From an uncultured Chloroflexales bacterium (GTDB lineage Bacteria; Chloroflexota; Chloroflexia; Chloroflexales; Chloroflexaceae): a DNA stretch of 64,000 bases. Every line of letters starts with the position of its first letter. The first letter of the stretch is position 1. The DNA is taken from positions 43,362-107,361 of the forward strand of contig CAKZSI010000057.1 of the NCBI GenBank assembly GCA_937918935.1, given 5' to 3'. Of the stretch, positions 39,067 to 46,779 are shown in pieces. Under the pieces are notes generated by a model that saw nothing but the letters and a program-made list of their open reading frames with translations, ran no database searches and was not told the DNA's origin. The translations under genes were made by a program, and so were the position numbers.

Positions 39067-40587
39067 ATGCTTGTGGCACTGCTCAGTTCGCAGTATACAC
39101 GCTTTGCCGCCCTGGCTGAGGCCTGGTTGTCGCTGGGGGCGACGGCCTTTGGCATCTATCAGGACGGCCGTCCCCTGGTCTACTGGCCCGCGAGCCATCG
39201 CCTGATGCGGCCGAGTCTGATGGCGCCCATTCTCCGCGGCGACGAGGAGCTTGGCGAGATTCGCGTCACCGGGGTGAAGGGCGAGGCATTTCAACAGCGG
39301 CTGCGGGCCGATGCTGCGCTGATCGCCTATCTTCTGCAGCTTGAGGAGGAGTTGCAGTTGATGACCGCGGATCTGGTGATCAGCCAGGATCAACAGCTCG
39401 CGCTGTACCGGCTCACGCAGAGCATGCGCGACCTGGTCACCGTAGAGGAGATCCTGCGCGCGGTTCTGGCCGAAGCGATCCACATGCTCAAAGCACAGGG
39501 CGGTTTTGCCGCCTTCGAGCCGCTCGCGCCCGATACCCCGCTGCTGATCCAACAACCGGACGGTGTGTTGCCCCATGCGTTCACGTGGGAACTCTACCGG
39601 CAATGCAGCACCAGTGAGCGCTTGATCATCTGCGACGAGGCCAGTTCCGAAACGGCAGCGATGGGCGTGCGTAGCCTGCTCCACGTGCCGATCCGCATCC
39701 GTGGCCGCGTCATGGCCAGTCTGGGGCTGGTCAACCGGTCCGGCGGGTTTGACGCGCCCGGCATCAAACTGGCGTGCGCCCTCGCCGACCAGGCGGGCAT
39801 CCAGGTGGAACGAACCCTGCTCTACCAGGAGATGTTCCAGCAGACCAGAATGCGGGCCGAGATGGAACTGGCGCGGCGAGTTCAGCTTGATTTGCTGCCG
39901 CGAACCCTGCCCAGGATCGCCGGGTTGGAGATCTATGCCGAGTCGCGTCCTGCCCGCCAGGTGGGGGGCGATTTCTACGATTTTATTGTTGAAGTGGAGC
40001 GGCCCTTCATATTTGCAGTGGGCGACGTGACCGGGAAAGGCATGTCGGCGGCGCTGTTAATGACAATGACCCGCACCGCCATCCACAGCAAATCACAGTT
40101 TATGCCCTTTCCAACTCCAGAGAGCGTGATGCGCCAGTCCAACGAGGATCTGTACAACGATTTCACGCGGGTGGGGGTGTTTGCTACCGCCTTTGTCGGG
40201 CAGTACGCGGTAGGGAGCCAGCGGCTCGTTTACGCCAACGCTGGCCACGCGCCGGTGATCTACCGTCCGGTAGGCGGAGAAGCCGTCTTGTTGGGCGCGG
40301 AAAGCACGGCCCTCGGCATTCTGCCGGATGCCCATTTTCGCAATCAATCCCTGCGTCTGGCGCCCGGCGATGTGCTGGTCGTAGCGACCGATGGGTTTAG
40401 CGATATGTGCGGCGCCGATGATACTACCTTTGGCATCGAGCGGTTACTGGATCTGGTGAACCGTCTGCACCACCTTGCGCCCGAGACCCTGGCCATGGTG
40501 TTGTTTGAAGAGGTTGATCGTTTCGGCCAGGGACGCGAACAGGACGATGATCAGACCATTGTAGTGATCAAAGGAGCTGCGATGTGA
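39067..40587 (+). CDS. GAF-domain PP2C-type (SpoIIE/RsbU) serine phosphatase
   Basis: The product has 506 residues and is cytoplasmic. An N-terminal region (1 to about 100) has no clear family. A GAF domain (about 120-255, RLTQSMRDLVTVEEILRAVLAEAIHML ... GIQVERTLL) suggests sensing of a small ligand. A linker helix RAEMELARRVQLDLLPRTLP leads into the SpoIIE phosphatase domain: RQVGGDFYDF, VGDVTGKGMSAALLM, YANAGHAPVIYR, VVATDGFSDM and DDDQTIVVIK hold the metal-binding Asp residues. It should remove phosphate from the STAS protein encoded before it. Its stop overlaps the kinase start (GTGA). Confidence 0.93.
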   Translation: MLVALLSSQYTRFAALAEAWLSLGATAFGIYQDGRPLVYWPASHRLMRPSLMAPILRGDEELGEIRVTGVKGEAFQQRLRADAALIAYLLQLEEELQLMTADLVISQDQQLALYRLTQSMRDLVTVEEILRAVLAEAIHMLKAQGGFAAFEPLAPDTPLLIQQPDGVLPHAFTWELYRQCSTSERLIICDEASSETAAMGVRSLLHVPIRIRGRVMASLGLVNRSGGFDAPGIKLACALADQAGIQVERTLLYQEMFQQTRMRAEMELARRVQLDLLPRTLPRIAGLEIYAESRPARQVGGDFYDFIVEVERPFIFAVGDVTGKGMSAALLMTMTRTAIHSKSQFMPFPTPESVMRQSNEDLYNDFTRVGVFATAFVGQYAVGSQRLVYANAGHAPVIYRPVGGEAVLLGAESTALGILPDAHFRNQSLRLAPGDVLVVATDGFSDMCGADDTTFGIERLLDLVNRLHHLAPETLAMVLFEEVDRFGQGREQDDDQTIVVIKGAAM

Positions 40588-41036
40588 CACTGCGGTCGCC
40601 TGAGTTCGTCTGTCTGGATCTTCCAGCTCGCTATGCCTATCTGCACCTGGTTAGCGAGAGCCTTGCCGACATGCTGCACCTTGCCGATGGGGTCGCTGAT
40701 CTGGAGACGCTAATCTACAATGTTCAACTGGCAACGCACGAAGCCTGCACGAACATCATTAAACACGCTTACCGAAGTTTTGACCAGGGGCGAATTCTTG
40801 TCGAGATGATCGTACATTTTGAGGAGCGATTGCTGCAGATCGATCTCTATGATACCGGGCTCCCTTTTGATCTCGAGAGTGTTCCTGAACCGGATCTGGA
40901 TCAGGTGCACGTGCATGGCTACGGGCTGTTCCTGATCCGCCATCTGATGGATACAGTTACCTACACCGCTATGCCAGATCGTAACCACTGGCGTCTGAGT
41001 AAGACTTTCTGTGCCAGGAGATGTCAAACCATATGA
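40584..41036 (+). CDS. RsbW-like anti-sigma kinase (HATPase_c)
   Basis: The 150-residue GHKL-fold ATPase has an N box ATHEACTNIIKHAYRSFDQG with the catalytic Glu and the Asn that holds magnesium. The G1 box is LYDTGLPFDL and the G2 box HGYGLFLIRHLMD. There is no dimerisation His domain, so it is of the anti-sigma kinase type that phosphorylates a STAS protein on Ser. GTG start at 40584 overlaps the phosphatase stop, and its own stop overlaps the next ATG (ATGA), so translation is coupled on both sides. No sigma factor gene is in the operon. Confidence 0.92.
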   Translation: MTLRSPEFVCLDLPARYAYLHLVSESLADMLHLADGVADLETLIYNVQLATHEACTNIIKHAYRSFDQGRILVEMIVHFEERLLQIDLYDTGLPFDLESVPEPDLDQVHVHGYGLFLIRHLMDTVTYTAMPDRNHWRLSKTFCARRCQTI

Positions 41037-41449
41037 CTACCGTACTTCTTGTCGAAGATTACGCTCCCAACTATCGTCTCTTGAGTTTCGTGCTTGAGCA
41101 GCATGGCTACGCTGTGGTTTGTGCGCGTGATGGTGTGCAGGCCCTCGAATATCTCCAGACGCTGCCGATTGACGTGATCGTTACTGATTTGCTCATGCCG
41201 CGGCTCGATGGGATTGGGTTGGCCGAACGCGTGCGCGCTGATGCGCGCTTCAATCAGATGCCGATCATTGTGGTGACTGCCAGTGGCAAGGAGCATGACG
41301 CGGTTCGAGCGGCGGGGGTGGGCGTTGATGTCTTCCTGACCAAACCAGTCGAGTCTGAGGATCTGGTGCGGGCGGTTGCCCAGGTGGCGGCGCGCTATCA
41401 GGCCCAATCCAGCTCCTTGCACCGCTGGCGCCATTCACGCGTGGCGTGA
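41033..41449 (+). CDS. Single-domain response regulator (receiver only)
   Basis: The 138-residue receiver domain begins TTVLLVEDYAPNYRLLSFVL (acidic pocket Glu/Asp). The phospho-acceptor Asp is in VIVTDLLMPRLDGIGL, the switch Thr/Ser in IIVVTASGKEHD, and the Lys in VFLTKPVESEDL. No DNA-binding output domain follows; a short basic tail ends the protein. ATG at 41033 forms ATGA with the kinase stop. It likely links this partner-switch operon to a histidine kinase elsewhere, or acts on the RsbW-like protein; both are inference. Confidence 0.93.
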   Translation: MTTVLLVEDYAPNYRLLSFVLEQHGYAVVCARDGVQALEYLQTLPIDVIVTDLLMPRLDGIGLAERVRADARFNQMPIIVVTASGKEHDAVRAAGVGVDVFLTKPVESEDLVRAVAQVAARYQAQSSSLHRWRHSRVA

Positions 41450-41483
41450 CAGGCGCCTCGGGCACAGTGGTACCGAATCTTCT

Positions 41484-41503
41484 GGGAGTGCAGCGCCCTC
41501 CCG
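41484..41503. repeat. GGGAGTGCAGCGCCCTCCC hairpin
   Basis: An imperfect GGGAGGGC-type hairpin between the receiver gene and the truncated glycosyltransferase. Confidence 0.5.
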
Positions 41504-41521
41504 ACCCACCCATAGTGGTCA

Positions 41522-41734
41522 TTACGGGTAATCCAGGTTCTTCAGGCTTGCCAGGAGCCGCGGGAGCAACAGTTCCTCATTGTGGGCCGGAACAATAACG
41601 AGGAAGCGGGTCGCCGGGGTTTCCGCGCGCAGCGGAGCTGCGCGCCGGCCGAAGCAGGCTGCTCCTGCCAGTACCAGCAGATAGGCGCTGATGATAGCCA
41701 GGGGAACTGCCAGCGCCAGCCCGATCAGGGTCAC
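41522..41734 (-). pseudogene. Truncated family 2 glycosyltransferase, N-terminal piece
   Basis: The frame gives one membrane helix (IGLALAVPLAIISAYLLVLAG) and the start of a GT-A domain, TRFLVIVPAHNEELLLPRLL, then SLKNLDYP and a stop. Intact family members have 350-450 residues, and the missing part would begin with the DxD region. Only about 70 bases separate the stop from the receiver gene, leaving no room for the rest. A deletion relic is the simplest reading; expression is doubtful. Confidence 0.7.
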
Positions 41735-41849
41735 GAACAGCGGCCATTTATGTCGCCTACCTAGATGCGTCTGGATTCAGCCGCTCCAGGCTCGATTGCC
41801 AGCGCAGGGTTCTGTCAATGTATGCCTGCACCCCGGAAATCAAAGCGCC

Positions 41850-41878
41850 TTGCACTTTCAAGGGCCGCGTGTTATGAT
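41850..41878 (+). promoter_or_regulatory. Promoter of the maf operon
   Basis: TTGCAC (41850-41855), 17-base spacer, TGT then TATGAT (41873-41878), about 62 bases before the maf start. Confidence 0.55.
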
Positions 41879-41940
41879 CGGGTTCACTATGTCAGCCAGC
41901 CTGGCGGTCACCAGATCCTGCTTGCTTCGCAGTTGTTTCA

Positions 41941-42699
41941 ATGGCAACCGAGCAAACCCCGCCTGCCGCGCGCCGCGGCCAACCCGATCACCCGCGGTTG
42001 GTGCTGGCCTCCGCCTCACCTCGCCGGCGCGAACTGCTGGCAGCCCTGGGGGCGCGTTTCGAGATCCTTGCCACCGATGCGGAGGAGGACGACGCAGCCC
42101 CGCCTGCCGAGGTGCTTGCCGCCCTCCCGGTCATTGACCTGTCCCTTGCCGACCATCCGGCCTTGCGCGCCTGGCGCAAGGCCCACGCCGCCGCGGCCCA
42201 TACGGGCGATGCCGTGGTGCTTGGCGCCGATACGGTAGTCGTTCTCGACGGAGAGGTGTTGAACAAGCCCGCGGACGCGGAGCACGCCCGGGCTATGCTC
42301 ACGCGGCTCGCCGGCCGGCGTCACACTGTCTATACGGGGGTATGCGTGCTCCAGGCCCACGGCCAGGGGTTGGCGTTGCCCGCTCCGCCGCTCCAACTGG
42401 CGGTCGCGATGGCGGACGTGACATTTCGCCCCCTGTCGGATCGGGAGATCGCCGGGTATGTGGCCACGGGCGAGCCGCTCGACAAGGCTGGGGCGTATGG
42501 CCTCCAGGGCGCCGGAGGGGGCTTCGTGAGCGAGGTACGCGGCAGTTACACCGCCGTGGTGGGGTTTCCGCTTGTGGAGGTGCATCGTATGTTAACTGCC
42601 GCGGGCATTACCGGCCTGCGCGATCCTGCCACAACCTATCACCAATGGCTACAGCTACAGGGAAAGGAGCTGCTTCCATGCCCGCCTACCCTACCATAA
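41941..42699 (+). CDS. maf: Maf-family nucleotide pyrophosphatase
   Basis: The 252-residue house-cleaning enzyme hydrolyses non-canonical or pyrimidine nucleoside triphosphates; Maf also slows division in some bacteria. The substrate loop is LVLASASPRRRELLAALG. GDAVVLGADTVVVLDGEVLNKP holds the catalytic Asp. GYVATGEPLDKAGAYGLQGAGG and GSYTAVVGFPLVEVHRML are the other family blocks. The insertion between AHAAAAHTGD and the first block is longer than usual (about 20 residues). It overlaps the start of the NarL-type regulator by 22 bases, which suggests one transcript. Confidence 0.93.
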   Translation: MATEQTPPAARRGQPDHPRLVLASASPRRRELLAALGARFEILATDAEEDDAAPPAEVLAALPVIDLSLADHPALRAWRKAHAAAAHTGDAVVLGADTVVVLDGEVLNKPADAEHARAMLTRLAGRRHTVYTGVCVLQAHGQGLALPAPPLQLAVAMADVTFRPLSDREIAGYVATGEPLDKAGAYGLQGAGGGFVSEVRGSYTAVVGFPLVEVHRMLTAAGITGLRDPATTYHQWLQLQGKELLPCPPTLP

Positions 42700-43424
42700 G
42701 GCTGCTGATCGTTGATGATCACCCGCTCTTCCGGCAGGGGGTGCGCTGGGCCCTTGGCGCCGAGGAAGACATCGTGATCGTCGGCGAGGCGCCGAGCGGC
42801 GAAGCCGCGCTCGAGTGGCTGCAAAGCGCCGGTTCCAGCCAGGAGCCAAATGTGATGCTGGTGGACCTGAACCTGCCGGGGATGAACGGCTTCGACCTGA
42901 CGCGCCAGGTACGGCGCCAGTACCCCAACATCGGCGTGGTGATGGTGAGCATGCACGAGAGTGACGAGCGGGCCTTCAACGCGCTGCGGGCCGGCGCCGC
43001 CGCCTATCGCTCCAAAGACGTGGCGCCACGGGCGCTGGCCGACACCCTGCGGCGGGTGGCCCGTGGCGAGTATGTGATCAACGATGTGGTGCTCGAAGAG
43101 CCGCGTGTGGCCAGCCGCGTGCTGACCCAGTTTCGCAATCTGCCCCAGGCTACCGCCACCGACCCCGAGGCGGTCGATTTCCCGATCTTCACCCCCCTCA
43201 GCGAACGAGAGATTGAGGTGCTTGAACGCATCGCAGCTGGCGGCAGCAACAAGGAAATCGCCGACGCGCTCCACATCAGCACGCAGACGGTGAAGAACCA
43301 CATCTCCTCGATCCTGCGCAAACTCTCTTTGAATGACCGCACCCAGGCGGTGCTCTTCGCCCTGCGCCGGGGCTGGATCGAAACCCCTAACGAGATCCGC
43401 CAGGGTGGCGGCGAACCCGAATAG
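42678..43424 (+). CDS. NarL/FixJ-family response regulator
   Basis: The product has 248 residues. The receiver domain (1 to about 125) has RLLIVDDHPLFRQGVRWAL, phospho-acceptor Asp in VMLVDLNLPGMNGFDL, MVSMHESDERAF, and RSKDV, where the usual Lys is kept. A linker with TDPEAVDFPIF leads to a LuxR-type helix-turn-helix: LSEREIEVLERIAAGGSNKEIADALHIS then QTVKNHISSILRKL. It should bind DNA as a phosphorylated dimer. ATG at 42678 follows AAAGGAG; it begins within the last codons of maf. The cognate histidine kinase is not nearby. Confidence 0.93.
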   Translation: MPAYPTIRLLIVDDHPLFRQGVRWALGAEEDIVIVGEAPSGEAALEWLQSAGSSQEPNVMLVDLNLPGMNGFDLTRQVRRQYPNIGVVMVSMHESDERAFNALRAGAAAYRSKDVAPRALADTLRRVARGEYVINDVVLEEPRVASRVLTQFRNLPQATATDPEAVDFPIFTPLSEREIEVLERIAAGGSNKEIADALHISTQTVKNHISSILRKLSLNDRTQAVLFALRRGWIETPNEIRQGGGEPE

Positions 43425-43428
43425 ATGT

Positions 43429-43457
43429 TGGATTTGATTTGAATGGCAATCCAAAAT
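43429..43457. repeat. GGATTTGATTTG / CAATCC inverted repeat
   Basis: GGATTTGATTTGAATGGCAA then TCCAAAAT, between converging genes. It is a relative of the ATTTTGGATTTTGG repeat at 58203 and may serve as a shared terminator. Confidence 0.45.
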
Positions 43458-43461
43458 GGCA

Positions 43462-44031
43462 TTACATGTCTGCCTGCGCGCGCATCACCGAAAGGAAGCG
43501 GCGGCCGTACTGAAAAAACGACAGGGTGAACGGCAGGAGCGCCAGGTAGAGTACCGGTTTGCCGCTGCGTGGCCCATCGGCGATGTAGAGCAGTGTGGCC
43601 GCAGTAAGGAGTGCGGTGGTGAGCTTGCCCGCACTCTCGGCAGTGGTAATGTGGGAGTGGCGGCGGAGCAATACCGCCGCGGCGGCCAGGATGCCCAGGT
43701 CACGAAAGAGCAACAGGCCGGTAACCCACCAGGGAAAACCCCGCGTGCGCGAAAGAATGATCGCCGTCCCATTGAGCAGGAGTTTGTCGGCAATAGGATC
43801 GATCAGTTTGCCCAGGCGCGAGACCTCGCCGCGGGCGCGGGCGATCGGTCCGTCAACGGCGTCGGTGAGCATGCCTGCACCAAAGCAGAGCAGCGCCGCC
43901 CGGCGCCGCCCGGGCCGCGCCAGAAAGTACAGTGTCGGTCCCACCAGTAGCAACCGGAACATCGTCAGCAGATTGGACGGGTAGCAGAACTCCCGCGGCT
44001 CGACCATCGCCGAAAGTTTCCGCAGTGCCAT
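43462..44031 (-). CDS. CDP-alcohol phosphatidyltransferase family protein
   Basis: The 189-residue membrane enzyme of phospholipid synthesis has the full catalytic motif D-x2-D-G-x2-A-R-x8-G-x3-D-x3-D (DAVDGPIARARG, then LGKLIDPIADK). Six hydrophobic segments surround it, including PSNLLTMFRLLLVGPTLYFLA and GFPWWVTGLLLFRDLGILAAA. The family includes phosphatidylglycerophosphate synthase (PgsA) and relatives; the short length and the PSNLLTMFRLL start favour PgsA-like. ATG at 44031 was chosen; one at 44007 also fits. Cardiolipin synthase at 62 kb would act downstream of such an enzyme. Confidence 0.88.
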   Translation of the reverse strand: MALRKLSAMVEPREFCYPSNLLTMFRLLLVGPTLYFLARPGRRRAALLCFGAGMLTDAVDGPIARARGEVSRLGKLIDPIADKLLLNGTAIILSRTRGFPWWVTGLLLFRDLGILAAAAVLLRRHSHITTAESAGKLTTALLTAATLLYIADGPRSGKPVLYLALLPFTLSFFQYGRRFLSVMRAQADM

Positions 44032-44194
44032 GGGTTGACCTTTAATGGGGTGCCTGGCGCGCGCCGCGCGCACCGCCCCGTACACAAAGGAAGCTCGTGG
44101 GAGGGCTTTGCCCTGCTGACCCTCCCCTCTGGCGGATTGGAGTGAGGGACAGGCGGGTTGCCCTCCCACACGCTTCCCTCTGGCAGGTAGCGCC

Positions 44195-44875
44195 TCAGAC
44201 CACTGGCGGGGGCATGTAGGTCGTGGCCACCGTGGGGCTGAAGCGCTGCATCGTTTGCCCTATCGCGTGACCGAAAACCGCCTGGCTGTAGGGGTAGGTG
44301 AAAATGATGCCAATAATAACGAAGCTGCCGAGACCGGCGATGAAGCCACAGAGCACCGAGATCAGCCAGAGCACCACCCAGGCCCCCGGATCGGCCCGTA
44401 CCATAGCGATCACCTCGCCCACTTGCAGGGCCGCGCCAATGCTGCCGGTCTGCAGGTAGCGCACCAGCCCGGCCAGGATCACCGGTTGCAGCAGCAAGGC
44501 CACGATGATACTCAGCGGGATCATACAGGCAAAGCTTCCTGCTATTGCCGCCCCCGCACCTTCGTTGCTCCGGGCGCCCGCGGCCGCGAAGACCGGTACG
44601 CAAATAAGCAGCGCCATCAACACGATCAGCGGTAACGAGTAGACCAGGCTGACAACGAAGCCAGCGAAGCCGAGGCCCAGCTTCTCGCCGAAGGTGTTCC
44701 ACTGTGGCAGAGGCCGCGGGTTGCCCCGGGCCACGTTCCGCGCTGTCTCCAGCGTGTAACCCAGCAGTGCGAACTGGCCGATAATGGGAATGAGAAGGAT
44801 CAGGCCGCCAATCAGAATGCTGGCGCCCCACTGCTCATCCTCGAACACGAACGAGAACGCCTTGCCGATGTTCAT
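44195..44875 (-). CDS. DUF4013-type polytopic membrane protein
   Basis: The product has 226 residues. MNIGKAFSFVFEDEQWGASILIGGLILLIPIIGQFALLGYTLETARNV, followed by GNPRPLPQW, is the typical opening of DUF4013 proteins (about six membrane helices). Further helices lie at 62-92, 105-140 and 155-195, with a Tyr/Pro-rich end. The function is unknown; relatives are common in archaea and Chloroflexota. ATG at 44875 follows AGGAGCAACGTC. It stands upstream of the phosphatidyltransferase on the same strand with a gap of 163 bases. Confidence 0.8.
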   Translation of the reverse strand: MNIGKAFSFVFEDEQWGASILIGGLILLIPIIGQFALLGYTLETARNVARGNPRPLPQWNTFGEKLGLGFAGFVVSLVYSLPLIVLMALLICVPVFAAAGARSNEGAGAAIAGSFACMIPLSIIVALLLQPVILAGLVRYLQTGSIGAALQVGEVIAMVRADPGAWVVLWLISVLCGFIAGLGSFVIIGIIFTYPYSQAVFGHAIGQTMQRFSPTVATTYMPPPVV

Positions 44876-45124
44876 GACGTTGCTCCTCTCAGGAGTAGGT
44901 TGACAACCTGAAGGTTGAGAGTGGAGGAAGCGCGAGGCGTCGGCGTTGCCTGCCATCTCCTTCCGAGCCACGCCCGTGACCAACGCGGTGTCAGTTCTGG
45001 AGGCCGAGGACTACACCAACATGAACGTGCCGTAACCGACGAATGCACACCAATGATAACACGTTATGGGGCGTAAGGGGTAGTTTCGCCGTGCGGTCCT
45101 CGACAAAGTGGCGCAGGCGCGCAA

Positions 45125-45835
45125 TTACCGCCCGATGAAGCGCCAGGCAAGGGCCAGGGCGATCAGCGCGATTCCCAGGGCCAGGGTGAACCCGGCGGGG
45201 AAGCCAGGACGCGCCGCGGGGGACGGGCTGGCGGCTGGGAGCGCCTGAGCCGCGGCAGCGGTGGCCAGGAGCTCGGGGGCGGACTCGCGCGCACCGTCGG
45301 CGCTGGCCGAGTCCGCGCTGGTATCAGGTGCAGGCGGCGCCGTTGCCTGTAACCGGGTGGCCGCATCTTCCGGTGTGGCGGCGACGCCTGCCCCGGCGGC
45401 GGGCGCGTTCATTTCGGCTTGTGGGGAGGTTTGCGCCCCCATGGGCGCAACCTCGATCGCCGCAGGCGCCGGTGCCGCGGGCGCAACGCCAACCGCGCCC
45501 GGGGCCGAGCTAAGGAGTTGAAGGGTGGCAAGCATCACCAGCGCCAGGCCCGCCAATCCGCTGCCCAGTTGCATGAACCAGTTGAACCGGAACGCCGGCG
45601 CGGGTCGTGGCGCCGTTGCCGGATCAAGGGTGAACGAGCGGGGCGGGAGCACAGGGGCAAGCCGCCGCAAGAGTCGCGTCGTAGCCTGGAGTTCCTCCAG
45701 TTCGGCGCGCAGACGAGGATCGGCGGCGAGCCGGCGCTCCAGGTTGACGCGCTCGGCAACACTCAGCGCGTCGTCAATATAAGCCGAAAGCAACTCCAGG
45801 TCGCTATCGGACAGGTTGTTGGCGGATGGTTGCAT
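45125..45835 (-). CDS. Probable anti-sigma factor (membrane)
   Basis: The product has 236 residues. The N-terminal cytoplasmic part SDLELLSAYIDDALSVAERVNLERRLAADPRLRAELEELQAT has the YIDD-L-s..E...LE.hL..cp.c...l pattern of anti-sigma zinc-finger-like domains, but without the His/Cys ligands. A membrane helix follows at about 88-108 (GSGLAGLALVMLATLQLL). A long Ala/Pro/Thr-rich extracytoplasmic stretch follows, and then a second helix near the C-terminus (GFTLALGIALIALALAWRFI). It lies downstream of the ECF sigma gene on the same strand, 299 bases away, which supports the pairing. Confidence 0.75.
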   Translation of the reverse strand: MQPSANNLSDSDLELLSAYIDDALSVAERVNLERRLAADPRLRAELEELQATTRLLRRLAPVLPPRSFTLDPATAPRPAPAFRFNWFMQLGSGLAGLALVMLATLQLLSSAPGAVGVAPAAPAPAAIEVAPMGAQTSPQAEMNAPAAGAGVAATPEDAATRLQATAPPAPDTSADSASADGARESAPELLATAAAAQALPAASPSPAARPGFPAGFTLALGIALIALALAWRFIGR

Positions 45836-46134
45836 AGCGGTCCTGTATGCGGCTTTGCTGCACAACACAACGACAGGGTGAAAAGAGATTGTTCCGGCAA
45901 GGCGTGACTCTTCCGAACCCTTCGATCAAGTTGGAGAGCGGGGAAACCTGGTTTGCCTATACCCCTCCAATCAGCGCCGGTGGCCAGTCACTGGTTTCGA
46001 GATTAAAAAAGGTTCTATGGCAGGTCGTGGCCCTTCACCATCCGTGGCCATTTTTCATATCGGGTTGCTTCAGAGGGCTTCGCCCTCGCAGACTCTCCCA
46101 TCGGTTGGCGGTGCATCTGCCAGTGCCGTATCAG
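45836..46134. other. Gap between sigma and anti-sigma genes
   Basis: It carries a GGGGAAACC palindrome (45939-45966) and a GAGGGCTTCGCCCTC hairpin (46073-46088). Sigma and anti-sigma genes are usually adjacent or overlapping, so the gap is unusual. No gene is seen in it. Confidence 0.55.
45939..45966. repeat. Dispersed palindrome copy
   Basis: CGGGGAAACCTGGTTTGCC followed by TATACCCCTCC, with lead-in GTTGGAGAG. Confidence 0.7.
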
Positions 46135-46731
46135 CTATTCCTCATCATGACGAAATTTTGATGGAAGAAGTTCCCCGGCGCGGAGAATGTCGCGCAGACG
46201 GGCGCGGCCCCGGCTCAAGCGCGACTTGACCGTCCCGAGATTGGCGCCGGTGATCTCGGCGATCTCCTCGTAGGCCAGCCCCTGCAGATCGCTGAGAATC
46301 ACAACGACGCGCTGGTCATCGGGCAACTGGGCCAACCCCTGCTCGATGGCACGGGCCAGTTCGTGGCGCAGCGCGGTTTCATCGGGCGATTCGCCTGTAT
46401 CGGTGAGGTAGGACAGGGGACCGCTGTCGGTCTCGCCGGTAGCGTCGAGGGACACAGCGGGCCGGCGCTTGCGGGCGCGCAGGGTGTCGTGGCAGGTGTT
46501 GGTGGCGATGCGCAGTAGCCAGGCGCGGAACACACCGCCGCGAAAGCGGGGGAGGTTGCGGTAGGCGGCGATGAAGGTTTCCTGGGTGACATCGGAGGCG
46601 GAGTCGGCATCGCCGAGCATGCGGTAGCAAAGGTTGTAGACCCGCGCTTCATACAGCCGCACGAGCTGGTTGAACGCCTCGACATCTCCCCGCTGCCCGG
46701 CTTCGACGAGGCGCGTTTCTTCACTGGCCAT
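46135..46731 (-). CDS. ECF-type RNA polymerase sigma factor
   Basis: The product has 198 residues. Region 2 spans about 22-90: FNQLVRLYEARVYNLCYRMLGDADSASDVTQETFIAAYRNLPRFRGG, with FRAWLLRIATNTCHDTLRARKRRP. A linker with GESPDETALRHELARAIE follows. Region 4 is LAQLPDDQRVVVILSDLQGLAYEEIAEITGANLGTVKSRLSRGRARLRDIL with its helix-turn-helix. It directs core polymerase to a stress or envelope regulon. An extended -10 (TGCTATAAT) lies 40 bases before the start. The membrane anti-sigma factor gene downstream is its likely controller. Confidence 0.95.
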   Translation of the reverse strand: MASEETRLVEAGQRGDVEAFNQLVRLYEARVYNLCYRMLGDADSASDVTQETFIAAYRNLPRFRGGVFRAWLLRIATNTCHDTLRARKRRPAVSLDATGETDSGPLSYLTDTGESPDETALRHELARAIEQGLAQLPDDQRVVVILSDLQGLAYEEIAEITGANLGTVKSRLSRGRARLRDILRAGELLPSKFRHDEE

Positions 46732-46770
46732 AGGGCGGCGACACTCCCGCTGTGCTCCCTGCCGGGCTTT

Positions 46771-46779
46771 ATTATAGCA
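46771..46779 (-). promoter_or_regulatory. Extended -10 element for the sigma factor gene
   Basis: Minus strand TGCTATAAT, about 40 bases before the ATG. No -35 box at 17 bases. Confidence 0.5.
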
